A stretch of DNA of 64,000 bases, taken from positions 38,051-102,050 of the forward strand of contig NZ_AOLI01000021.1 in the NCBI RefSeq assembly GCF_000336955.1, in the 5' to 3' direction. A model generated the notes under the pieces. It saw nothing but the letters and a program-made list of their open reading frames with translations, was not told the origin of the DNA and did no database searches. The position numbers and the translations under genes are program-made. This document shows, piece by piece, positions 1-6,926 of this stretch. This DNA is from Haloferax larsenii JCM 13917 (GTDB lineage: Archaea > Halobacteriota > Halobacteria > Halobacteriales > Haloferacaceae). Numbering within the stretch: the stretch's first letter is position 1; every line of letters begins with the position of its first letter.

Positions 1-38
1 ACATCGAGTTTGACTTTGACGGTGCGAATCACCTCCAT
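1..38 (-). CDS. Probable TnpB-type IS protein, N-terminus only
   Basis: Only about 12 codons lie in the window; the gene continues beyond position 1. The reverse strand from position 38 reads MEVIRTVKVKLDV. This resembles the opening of haloarchaeal IS200/IS605 (IS1341-type) TnpB proteins, which are RNA-guided nucleases carried by insertion sequences. A TATA-like TTATAAAG sits about 30 nt upstream, as expected for a leaderless haloarchaeal gene. An IS-like hairpin lies about 100 nt further upstream. The identification rests on a short peptide plus context, so it is tentative. Confidence 0.5.
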   Translation of the reverse strand, partial: MEVIRTVKVKLD

Positions 39-317
39 CGTTACTTCACATACTGGATGGTTTCTTTATAAGTTAAACGATTGGCGTGGGGGAGTCGGAT
101 TGCTATCGCTCGTGGTTTGTTTCGAGCCTTGTCGGATTCCTCCCACGGCTGAAGCCGTGGGCTTCCTCCTTGCATCTATGTGAAAATAGCGAGCCGTCGT
201 ACCCCCTGGCTCGGAGGGGGTTCGGAAGCTGCACCAAAAATCGTGTTAGACACTCACACTGTCACCAAAACGGCCGTTGTGACAACTCTTAACCCACATG
301 AGTAACTCCGTACGCGC
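39..317. other. Gene-free region between putative tnpB and serA
   Basis: It holds the divergent promoters of the putative tnpB and of serA. It also contains an IS-like hairpin at 142-161 and a second hairpin at 201-221 (7-bp arms ACCCCCT/AGGGGGT around a 7-nt loop). The serA promoter is inferred from CTCTTAAC at about 285-292, some 28 nt before the ATG. A 10-bp palindrome AACGGCCGTT at 269-278 lies just upstream of that box. No convincing coding sequence is present. Confidence 0.55.
142..161. repeat. IS200/IS605-like terminal hairpin
   Basis: CCCACGGCTGAAGCCGTGGG is a perfect 8-bp stem with a TGAA tetraloop. Hairpins of this form are typical subterminal structures of haloarchaeal IS200/IS605 elements, where TnpA recognises them or they form part of the TnpB guide RNA. 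Here it lies upstream of a tnpB-like start codon, so it probably marks that element's end. It could instead be a solo remnant of another element. Confidence 0.55.
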
Positions 318-1895
318 ATGAAGGTACTCGTCACAGACCCGATTGCCGACGCGGGTCTGGACCGGTTACGAGAGGCCGGTTACGAGGTAGAGACCGCCTA
401 CGAAGTCGAAGGTGACGCGCTGCTCGAAGCCGTCTCCGACGCGAACGGACTCATCGTCCGCTCCGGAACGCAGGTCACGTCCGAAGTGCTCGAGGCGGCA
501 TCTGACCTCGTCATCGTCGGTCGTGCCGGAATCGGTGTCGACAACATCGACATCGACGCGGCCACCGAACACGGTGTCATCGTCGCCAACGCTCCCGAAG
601 GGAACGTCCGCGCGGCCGCCGAACACACCGTCGCGATGGGCTTCGCCGCCGCTCGCTCGATTCCGCAGGCACACGTCCGCCTGAAAGACGGCGAGTGGGC
701 CAAATCCGACTACCTCGGCAACGAAGTCAACGGCAAGACCCTCGGCGTCGTCGGCCTCGGCCGCGTCGGCCAGGAAGTCGCAAAGAAGTTCGACTCCCTC
801 GGAATGGACATCGTCGCATACGACCCCTACATCGGCCAAGAGCGCGCCGAGCAACTCGGTGCAGAGCTCGTCGAATTCGACGACTGCCTCTCCCGCGCCG
901 ACTTCCTGACCGTCCACACGCCGCTGACGCCCGAGACGGAAGGCCTCATCTCCACCGACGAACTGGAGACGATGGGAAGCGGCTACCTCATCAACTGCGC
1001 CCGCGGTGGCGTCGTCGACGAGGCGGCCCTCGCGCAGGCAGTCGAAGACGGCGTCCTCGACGGCGCGGCGGTCGACGTGTTCGCCGACGAACCCGTCTCG
1101 GCCGACAACCCGCTTCTCTCCGTGGACGATGTCGTCGTCACGCCACACCTCGGTGCGTCCACCTCGGCCGCACAGGAGAACGTCGCCGTCTCGACGGCCG
1201 ACCAAGTCGTTGCCGCGCTCCGCGAAGAGCCGGTGATGAACGCGCTCAACGCGCCTTCGGTCGACGAGAGCGCCTTCCCGCGCATTCGCCCGTACATCGA
1301 CATCGCGGAGACCGCCGGCAAGATTGCCGCCCAGCTTCTCGATGGTCGTATCGGCGAAGTCGAAGTCAGCTATCAGGGCGACATCGCCGCCGAGGACGTC
1401 GAACTCGTCACGGCATCCGCGCTGAAGGGCGTCTTCACGCCGCTCGAATGGCAGGTCAACGCCGTCAACGCCCCGCAGATTGCGAAGGAACGCGGCATCG
1501 ACGTGACCGAGTCGAAGTCTCGCCAGTCTGAGGACTTCCAGAGTCTCGTCGAGGTCACCGTCCGCAACGGCGACGAGGAGATGACTATCGCCGGAACGCT
1601 CTTCGCGGGCGAGGACCCGCGTATCGTCCGCATCGACGGCTACCGCCTCGACGCGATTCCGCACGGCTACATGCTGGTCGCGCGCAACTACGACAAGCCG
1701 GGCGTCATCGGCTTCATCGGCACCGTCCTCGGTGAGAACGACGTCAACATCGCCGGGATGTTCAACGCTCGCCGCGCGAAGGCCGGCGGCGAGGCACTGA
1801 CCGTCTACAACCTCGACGACGAGATTCCGGACGACGTCCGCGAAACGCTCCTCGGCGATGACCGCATCATCGACGTGGACGTCATCACGCTCTAA
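318..1895 (+). CDS. serA: D-3-phosphoglycerate dehydrogenase
   Basis: First step of phosphorylated serine biosynthesis: NAD-dependent oxidation of 3-phosphoglycerate to 3-phosphohydroxypyruvate in the cytoplasm. The 525-residue length fits the long SerA type. A Rossmann dinucleotide motif GLGRVG lies near residues 146-151. The catalytic Arg (CARGG, near 228), Glu (FADEP, near 255) and His (TPHLG, near 276) are all visible. An intervening domain and a C-terminal ACT domain (from about 450) follow; the ACT domain is the usual serine-feedback site. The start is supported by a TATA-like box about 28 nt upstream, implying a leaderless mRNA. The gene stands alone, with a convergent minus-strand gene 4 nt past its stop. 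Confidence 0.96.
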   Translation: MKVLVTDPIADAGLDRLREAGYEVETAYEVEGDALLEAVSDANGLIVRSGTQVTSEVLEAASDLVIVGRAGIGVDNIDIDAATEHGVIVANAPEGNVRAAAEHTVAMGFAAARSIPQAHVRLKDGEWAKSDYLGNEVNGKTLGVVGLGRVGQEVAKKFDSLGMDIVAYDPYIGQERAEQLGAELVEFDDCLSRADFLTVHTPLTPETEGLISTDELETMGSGYLINCARGGVVDEAALAQAVEDGVLDGAAVDVFADEPVSADNPLLSVDDVVVTPHLGASTSAAQENVAVSTADQVVAALREEPVMNALNAPSVDESAFPRIRPYIDIAETAGKIAAQLLDGRIGEVEVSYQGDIAAEDVELVTASALKGVFTPLEWQVNAVNAPQIAKERGIDVTESKSRQSEDFQSLVEVTVRNGDEEMTIAGTLFAGEDPRIVRIDGYRLDAIPHGYMLVARNYDKPGVIGFIGTVLGENDVNIAGMFNARRAKAGGEALTVYNLDDEIPDDVRETLLGDDRIIDVDVITL

Positions 1896-1899
1896 CCGG

Positions 1900-2406
1900 T
1901 CAGTAGAGTCCCACGGCCGACAACACGTGGGCCATCACACGTTCGGGAAGTGATTGCGGGGTGCCCCGCCGACGCTTCCGTGACGCTTTCTTTGGCGACT
2001 GCTTCGACGGCCGCTTTAGAGATGCATCGCTCGGCGACGACCTCGATTGCAGTTCGCTGACGATTCGTTCGTAGCGGTCGATGACGTTTTGTTTGTCCTC
2101 GTAGGCCGCTTCGAGTTGGGCCTTGAGCTGGGCGTTGGTCTCGCGGAGCGCCTCGTTCTCGCGGCGGAGTGACCTCGCATCCGTGGTGGCTGGCGCAGTT
2201 TTGGGCGACCCAGACGGCTGCGACGCGGTGTGCGCTGCTCCGACGGGCGAATCGTCGACGGATGCGGTGCTGGAAGCTGGTTCTCGACGGTGCGTCACGG
2301 TGGACTCGGCCGTGGTGTCACTGGATTCCGACCCGTCCAGTGGGTACGTTCGCGACCCGGTCCCGTCCCGACTCACGGTTCCGGTCGGCATGCTGGTGAG
2401 CGACAT
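1900..2406 (-). CDS. Hypothetical protein with coiled coil and basic tail
   Basis: I do not recognise the family. The 168-residue product begins with a Ser/Thr-rich low-complexity half. A charged heptad-like stretch follows (LRRENEALRETNAQLKAQLE), predicted coiled coil at about residues 76-120. It ends in a basic Lys/Arg-rich segment (KKASRKRRRG), which is unusual for an acidic halophilic proteome and could bind nucleic acid. The ATG at 2406 is preferred over an in-frame TTG four codons upstream. It is convergent with serA. Function unknown; it may be a haloarchaea-specific small protein. Confidence 0.6.
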   Translation of the reverse strand: MSLTSMPTGTVSRDGTGSRTYPLDGSESSDTTAESTVTHRREPASSTASVDDSPVGAAHTASQPSGSPKTAPATTDARSLRRENEALRETNAQLKAQLEAAYEDKQNVIDRYERIVSELQSRSSPSDASLKRPSKQSPKKASRKRRRGTPQSLPERVMAHVLSAVGLY

Positions 2407-2480
2407 CGTGTGGCACAACGTACCACAGAATGAAAAGAATGTGTCAGACGCACAACTGACGCGCGTCCGCCACGGTCTCC

Positions 2481-2519
2481 CGTCAGCCCGTGTCGACTAC
2501 GCCGTCAGCCCGTGTCGAC
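2481..2519. repeat. 17-bp direct repeat downstream of thrC
   Basis: CGTCAGCCCGTGTCGAC occurs at 2481-2497 and again, identical, at 2503-2519 (22-bp period). It sits between the thrC stop and the promoter of the downstream coiled-coil gene. It is probably a slippage duplication; a regulatory role cannot be judged. Confidence 0.7.
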
Positions 2520-2530
2520 GGCGAGGCGGT

Positions 2531-3790
2531 CTACTCGGCGAGGTGGTCGAGGACCGCGTCGGTGTCGTTCGGAACGGGTTCGGGGTCGTCGCCCGCTTCG
2601 AACGCCGCGTCGGGGTCCTTCAGCAGGTGGCCGGTCGTGAGACAGACGACCTGCTCGTCTTCCCCGACGACACCCTCGTTTCGGAGCTTTCGCAGGCCCG
2701 CGACCGAGGCCGCAGAGGCGGGTTCGACGCCGACGCCCTCGGCCGCGAGGTCGCGCTGCGCCTCGGTGATTTCCTCGTCGGAAACCGACACGGCCGTGCC
2801 ACCCGTCTCGCGGATGCCGGGCAGCGCCTTCGGCGCGTTGACCGGGTTGCCGATGCGAATCGCGGTAGCTTTCGTCTCGACGTCGTCCCAGCGCTTCGTG
2901 TCGTCCCACCCGTTTTCGACGGCCTCGACCATCGGTGCGGCACCCTCTGCCTGCACGCCGGTCAGTTTTGGCACCTCGTCGGCGTCGAGCGCGCCCGACT
3001 GGACGAGTTCGCGGAACGCCTTGTAGAGTGCCGAGGTGTTGCCCGCGTTGCCGACCGGGAGAACGATGCGGTCGGGGTAGGTGCCGTAGTCCTCGTGGAA
3101 CTCTTCGAGGATTTCGAGACCGATTGTCTTCTGGCCTTCGAGGCGGAAGGGGTTCAGCGAGTTGAGGAGGTAGACCTCTCCGCGCGCGGCGAGGTCCTGC
3201 ACGATATCGAGACAGGAGTCGAAGTTGCCGTCGACTTCGAGGATGCGCGCGTCGTGGAGCGCGGCCTGCGCGATTTTCCCGGCCGCGACCTTCCCGGACG
3301 GGAGGAGGACGAGTGTCTCCATCCCACCGCGGGCACCGTAGGCGGCGAGCGCTGCCGAGGTGTTCCCGGTCGATGCACAGGCGAGGCGGCCGACGCCGAG
3401 TTCCTTGGCGACGCGCACGCCGACTGTCATCCCGCGGTCCTTGAACGACCCGGTCGGGTTCATTCCCTCGTGTTTGATGCGGAGCGTCTCGACGCCGATA
3501 GCCGCTTCGAGGCGGGGGACTTCGTGCAACGGGGTCGCGCCCTCGGGGAGGGAGACGCCCTCTTCAAACGGGAGTGCGGCGTTGTAGCGCCAGACGCCGC
3601 GCCCGTCGAAGTCGTCCCACGTGGGTGGGGTGGCGTAGCGAACTTCGAGGAGTCCGTCGCAGTCGTCGCAGGTGTAGCGGACGTCCTCGAACGGCGCGAA
3701 CTGCGCGCCGCACTCGATACATTCGAGCCAGGTGCCATCGTCGGCGACGGATGGCTCCTCGGGGGTGGGTGCCGTGAGTTCGAGGCTCAT
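2531..3790 (-). CDS. thrC: Threonine synthase
   Basis: A PLP enzyme converting O-phosphohomoserine to threonine, the last step of threonine synthesis. The 419-residue product has an N-terminal zinc-ribbon-like segment (Cys24, Cys27, Cys41, Cys44) typical of this archaeal class. The PLP lysine lies in NPTGSFKDRG (Lys117), and a glycine-rich phosphate-binding loop is visible in LPVGNAGNTSA. The ATG at 3790 (MSLEL) was chosen over an upstream in-frame start because a TTTTATCC box lies about 27 nt before it, giving a leaderless transcript. Aspartate kinase, the first enzyme of the pathway, is elsewhere in this window (60968), so the pathway is not organised as one operon here. Confidence 0.95.
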   Translation of the reverse strand: MSLELTAPTPEEPSVADDGTWLECIECGAQFAPFEDVRYTCDDCDGLLEVRYATPPTWDDFDGRGVWRYNAALPFEEGVSLPEGATPLHEVPRLEAAIGVETLRIKHEGMNPTGSFKDRGMTVGVRVAKELGVGRLACASTGNTSAALAAYGARGGMETLVLLPSGKVAAGKIAQAALHDARILEVDGNFDSCLDIVQDLAARGEVYLLNSLNPFRLEGQKTIGLEILEEFHEDYGTYPDRIVLPVGNAGNTSALYKAFRELVQSGALDADEVPKLTGVQAEGAAPMVEAVENGWDDTKRWDDVETKATAIRIGNPVNAPKALPGIRETGGTAVSVSDEEITEAQRDLAAEGVGVEPASAASVAGLRKLRNEGVVGEDEQVVCLTTGHLLKDPDAAFEAGDDPEPVPNDTDAVLDHLAE

Positions 3791-3871
3791 TGCTCGGGCG
3801 GTGGCACCAGAAGGATAAAAGCGGGTGGGTTCGGGCGGCACCTGCCGACCGCTTTTTCGGAATGCGCGCGG

Positions 3872-4243
3872 CTACGACTCGCCGAACGCCTCGATTCGGG
3901 CGTGAACGTCCTCTGCCCAGTCGTCGAGGGCGGCGTGCATCATCTCTTTCGCCTCCGGGAGCGGCGTCGCCGTGTACTGGTAGACGTATCCGCCAGGGTC
4001 GAGAAGTCGGCGTTTCCGTTCGGCGAGTCCCTTGTCCAGAAGCGTCGTCAGCGAGCGGTTGACGTTGCTGCGGTCGCGGTCGAGAACCTCCGACAGTTCC
4101 GCGACAGTGCTTCCAGGATTGTCGAGGAGTGCAAGATACGTCCGACTCTCGTGGCTCTGGATTCCGAAGACGCACGCGAGGACGTGCCCGAAATTCGGGT
4201 CATCCGTGTCCATCAGGTCGTCCATATCCGGTGCATCGGCCAT
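3872..4243 (-). CDS. TrmB/MarR-like winged-helix regulator
   Basis: A 123-residue predicted transcriptional regulator. Residues about 25-85 form a winged helix-turn-helix: ESRTYLALLDNPGSTVAELSE is followed by RDRSNVNRSLTTLLDKGLAERK, the classic pattern of two helices, recognition helix and wing. The C-terminus is an amphipathic helix that could dimerise. No ligand-binding domain is present. It lies alone between thrC and a small conserved gene, all on the minus strand. Haloarchaea carry many such one-domain regulators, and the target cannot be inferred. Confidence 0.8.
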   Translation of the reverse strand: MADAPDMDDLMDTDDPNFGHVLACVFGIQSHESRTYLALLDNPGSTVAELSEVLDRDRSNVNRSLTTLLDKGLAERKRRLLDPGGYVYQYTATPLPEAKEMMHAALDDWAEDVHARIEAFGES

Positions 4244-4331
4244 GCACAGCTGTACGGGGTGCGTCGGATTAAAGCCTCACCTAGAGGCGAATCGACTGAA
4301 CCCTCACGCTCGCCTTCGCCGCCGACCCCGA

Positions 4332-4571
4332 CTACTCGTCTTTGGCGTACCCCATGTTCATCACGCACGTCCGCATCCCGTCTTCGTCTTCGTGTTTGTG
4401 GAGTGTCGTCGGCGTGTCGCAGTAGAACACAGACCCGTCGTGACGGAGCGTCACCTCGTGGACGCCGCCGAGCATCTCGGTTTGGACGACGACGCGGCGG
4501 CCCTCACGGAGCGCATCGAGAATCTCGTCAGCCGTCAGTTCCCCGGATTCGATTCGAAGCGGTTCGGGCAT
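4332..4571 (-). CDS. Small conserved haloarchaeal protein
   Basis: A 79-residue protein of a family I recognise only as conserved in haloarchaea. It opens MPEPLRIESGELTADEILDA, has a beta-rich middle (VVVQTEMLGGVHEVTLRHDG) and ends with YCDTPTTLHKHEDEDGMRTC and MGYA. No known catalytic motif is present. The ATG at 4571 was chosen over in-frame upstream codons because homologues, as I recall them, begin here and a TATA-like sequence lies about 27 nt upstream. A six-copy 11-bp tandem repeat lies about 95-160 nt upstream of its start. Confidence 0.75.
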   Translation of the reverse strand: MPEPLRIESGELTADEILDALREGRRVVVQTEMLGGVHEVTLRHDGSVFYCDTPTTLHKHEDEDGMRTCVMNMGYAKDE

Positions 4572-4666
4572 ACACCATCCAACACGGCCGAGCGGTATCA
4601 GTATTGTCGAACCGAAACACCAGTGCGCGAGAAAAACCAGACCGCGGCCGGGCGACACACCCCTGT

Positions 4667-4732
4667 GGAACCGCCCGGGAACCGCCCGGAAACTACCCGG
4701 AAACTACCCGGAAACCATCCGGAAACCGCCGT
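4667..4732. repeat. Six-copy 11-bp tandem repeat
   Basis: Six contiguous 11-bp units: GGAACCGCCCG twice, GAAACTACCCG twice, GAAACCATCCG, then GAAACCGCCGT. The consensus is about GAAACCNCCCG, and the period is close to one helical turn. The array is intergenic, downstream of the 4754-5446 gene and upstream of the gene starting at 4571, both on the minus strand. No spacers are present, so it is not CRISPR. It could be a protein-binding array or a slippage product. Confidence 0.85.
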
Positions 4733-4753
4733 CTCATCGGGGTGGGCGAGCCG

Positions 4754-5446
4754 TCAGTTCGTCGTCGATTTCGAGTCCTTGTTTTCGTCTGTCACCGGCG
4801 TCTCGACGCCCTCGACGGCCTCCGCGACTTCGGTCTCTTTTTCGGTGTCGATGTGCCAGCGGTCGACCTCGTCTTCGAACTGCTTGAGCGTCTCCGAGAC
4901 CTGTTCTTTCAGGTGGTCGTCGTTGACGTTCACCTCGAAGACGAACTCCTCGTCGCCCGTCCCGCGGCCGACCTGCTGGATGTTGGCGCTGACGAGTTCG
5001 TTGTCGAAGTAGTACGGCGCGAGTTGCGTCATCACCTTCCGGTAGACGGTGTCTTCGACCTTCCGAAGCGCCTTCCGCCCGACCGAGTCGGCCGCGCGGG
5101 CGACGTAGTTGATGGAGTCTTGCCACGACTCGACGGCGGCCTCGTTGTCTCCCTCTTCGACCTTCTCGTACGAGCGAGACAGCTTCTCGCCCGCCGATTT
5201 GAGGTCGTCGTTCGGTGTCTTCCCGGCCTTTTCCCCCTCGCCTTCGGCGACGCTGGCCTGTTGGGCCGTCTTCTCGTTGACGTCCTCACCGAGTCGCTCG
5301 TGGGACTTGGGTCGCCACTCGTTCCAGTCGGTGAAGGCGTCTCCCTCGACGCCGGCATCGTGGAGGGCACGGGTGATTCGCTCCCCGTGCTCCACGACTT
5401 CGCCCCAGGAACCGCGGCGCTTGAACCCGGAGATGCTCTCTTCCAT
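4754..5446 (-). CDS. DUF5828-like conserved haloarchaeal protein
   Basis: A 230-residue cytoplasmic protein. I believe it belongs to a haloarchaeal family annotated DUF5828, but this is from memory. It has an N-terminal conserved segment (FKRRGSWGEVVEHGERI), a charged, probably helical middle with coiled-coil character at about residues 80-130, and an ordered segment SINYVARAADSVGRKALRKV. The tail is acidic and low in complexity. There is no signal peptide or membrane segment. It stands alone on the minus strand; function unknown. Confidence 0.8.
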   Translation of the reverse strand: MEESISGFKRRGSWGEVVEHGERITRALHDAGVEGDAFTDWNEWRPKSHERLGEDVNEKTAQQASVAEGEGEKAGKTPNDDLKSAGEKLSRSYEKVEEGDNEAAVESWQDSINYVARAADSVGRKALRKVEDTVYRKVMTQLAPYYFDNELVSANIQQVGRGTGDEEFVFEVNVNDDHLKEQVSETLKQFEDEVDRWHIDTEKETEVAEAVEGVETPVTDENKDSKSTTN

Positions 5447-5536
5447 GTCGTTGTCGGAGGTAGGTGCCCCACAATAAAAACTCTCCGAGGGGACTTGTCG
5501 TGTTGGCGCGCTATCGTATTTCGAGAGTCGCGTCTC

Positions 5537-5740
5537 TCACCTGTAGATAATCCGCTCGGCGAGCGCGTCGAGGCGCTCCGAGATGCCTTCGAACCACGCC
5601 GACGGCGACGCCGCTCGGAGTTTGGACTCGTCGAGTTCGATTCGCTCCTCGCTGAACGGGTCGTGACCCTCGCTTCCGGCCGCATCGACGACGGTCGTCA
5701 TCGAACACCGACCGCACGCCTCCCGCTCCGTCCCTGTCAT
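5537..5740 (-). CDS. Small conserved protein, 67 residues
   Basis: Reads MTGTEREACGRCSMTTVV, then an acidic middle and a C-terminal amphipathic helix ending RLDALAERIIYR. A single CxxC (CGRC) near the N-terminus could contribute to a metal site, but no second pair exists, so a classic zinc finger is unlikely unless it dimerises. The ATG at 5740 is supported by a TTTATT box centred about 28 nt upstream, giving a leaderless transcript. It is divergent from the cupin gene at 5828, with both promoters in the 87-bp gap. Confidence 0.65.
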   Translation of the reverse strand: MTGTEREACGRCSMTTVVDAAGSEGHDPFSEERIELDESKLRAASPSAWFEGISERLDALAERIIYR

Positions 5741-5827
5741 ACGGTGACATTTGTGACAATCTGGAATAAATGTTGGTTTTCCGGGAGTCACGACGGGCTT
5801 ATAGGGTCGAACGTGGTGGTCCGTGAC

Positions 5828-6208
5828 ATGGGATACCGAGTCGTAGACACGGACGACGTCGAACCGACCGCCGGCCGGCCGAGCGAACTTCGACGCATCG
5901 GCGTCGAGGCCGGTGCCGAAAACGTCGCGCTCAACCACTTTCGGGCGGCCCCCGGCGACCAGATACCACTGATGTATCACTACCACACAGAACAAGAAGA
6001 GGCGTTCTACGTCCTCTCTGGGACGCTATTCGTCGAGACGCCCGACGAGACGTTCGAGGTTCCGTCCGGTGGTCTCTTCGTCGCCGACCCCGAGAGTCCA
6101 CACCGCGCGTACAACCCATTGGACGCGTCCGACCCAGTCGAACTGCTCGCCGTCGGCGCGCCCGCGGTGACTGGCGATGCAGCACGCTACGACCCCGACG
6201 ACGAATGA
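5828..6208 (+). CDS. Cupin-domain protein
   Basis: A 126-residue single-domain beta-barrel cupin. The metal-binding motif is visible as HYHTEQEEAFYVLSG (HxHxxxxE) near residues 51-65, and the second cupin motif ends PESPHRAYNP with its conserved His. Such proteins are small sugar or hydroxy-acid isomerases, dioxygenases or ligand sensors; the substrate cannot be inferred. The ATG at 5828 follows a CTTATAGG box by about 25 nt. Its stop overlaps the next start (ATGA at 6205), so the two genes are probably translationally coupled. Confidence 0.85.
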   Translation: MGYRVVDTDDVEPTAGRPSELRRIGVEAGAENVALNHFRAAPGDQIPLMYHYHTEQEEAFYVLSGTLFVETPDETFEVPSGGLFVADPESPHRAYNPLDASDPVELLAVGAPAVTGDAARYDPDDE

Positions 6209-6906
6209 GCGACGTAGACCACGCAGGAGTTCGCGAGCGTGACTCCGATTCGGAGACCGAGACAGCCCCCAACTCCGAGGCCGACGCAGAACCCTACCCC
6301 GAGTCCAACGCAGAACCCTACCCCGAGTCCGACTCACTCCCCGACGCACCCGACTGGGACGACGAATACCTCGACCGCGTCTCCGACCGCCTGCTTTTCA
6401 ACTACGACTTGGAGAAAGACGACGCGGTTCGCGGGGAGCAGTTCGACCTCTTCGGGTCGATGCGGATGGAGTCGCGAAAGCAGTTCGTCCACCCGTCTAT
6501 CAACTACGCCAACCACCACGCGAAGGAGTACCTCTTCGCCCGCCGAGTCGACAGTGCGACCGTCACCGAACTCGAACGCCTCGTCGAACTGGGTCACGTC
6601 CTCGCCGACGAGTGGGTCGACCCGAGTCCCGAGCACTTCGGGACCGACTTCACGTTCGTCCTCGTCGCGCCCGACATCCCCGCCGACGTTCACGACTTCG
6701 TCGCCGACTTCTCGGACCGGACGCTCATCAAATTCGGCTACCACGGCCACTACGAGATGAACGTCGCCGTGGTCGCACCCGAAAACGAGGCGGCCATCGC
6801 GAGCCGAAACGCGGACTCGGTGGCCGCGTTCACTCTCTGGACGGACACGTCACCGACGAGTTCGAAAGGCGTGGTGCAGCGACTCGTCGAGCGACTTCGG
6901 CGATAA
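6205..6906 (+). CDS. Conserved haloarchaeal protein, acidic N-terminus
   Basis: A 233-residue protein of unknown function. The first 50 residues are acidic low complexity with a repeated AEPYPES motif (two copies). The rest looks like a globular domain with conserved-looking FGSMRMESRKQFVHPSINYA and HHAKEYLFARR. No membrane segment or catalytic signature is recognised. It overlaps the cupin gene by 4 nt and so probably shares its transcript. It converges on cstA, with 20 nt between stops. Confidence 0.7.
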   Translation: MSDVDHAGVRERDSDSETETAPNSEADAEPYPESNAEPYPESDSLPDAPDWDDEYLDRVSDRLLFNYDLEKDDAVRGEQFDLFGSMRMESRKQFVHPSINYANHHAKEYLFARRVDSATVTELERLVELGHVLADEWVDPSPEHFGTDFTFVLVAPDIPADVHDFVADFSDRTLIKFGYHGHYEMNVAVVAPENEAAIASRNADSVAAFTLWTDTSPTSSKGVVQRLVERLRR

Positions 6907-6926
6907 AAAGAAACTCGGGAGGTTCG

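Noticed and set aside
86-292. A 68-codon plus-strand frame upstream of serA
   Set aside because: It runs through the IS-like hairpin, has Cys- and Ser-rich non-halophilic composition and ends in the serA promoter.
366-1664. A 430-codon open frame antisense to serA
   Set aside because: serA is certain from its motifs; the antisense frame has no family match and the expected shadow composition.
4667-4732. CRISPR array
   Set aside because: The tandem units are contiguous without spacers; the same applies to the arrays at 24122-24220 and 37789-37883. No cas genes are present.
2123-5827. Very long plus-strand open frame running into the cupin gene
   Set aside because: Upstream of the ATG at 5828 it lies antisense to thrC, the HTH gene and other clear genes. 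Only the cupin part is real.
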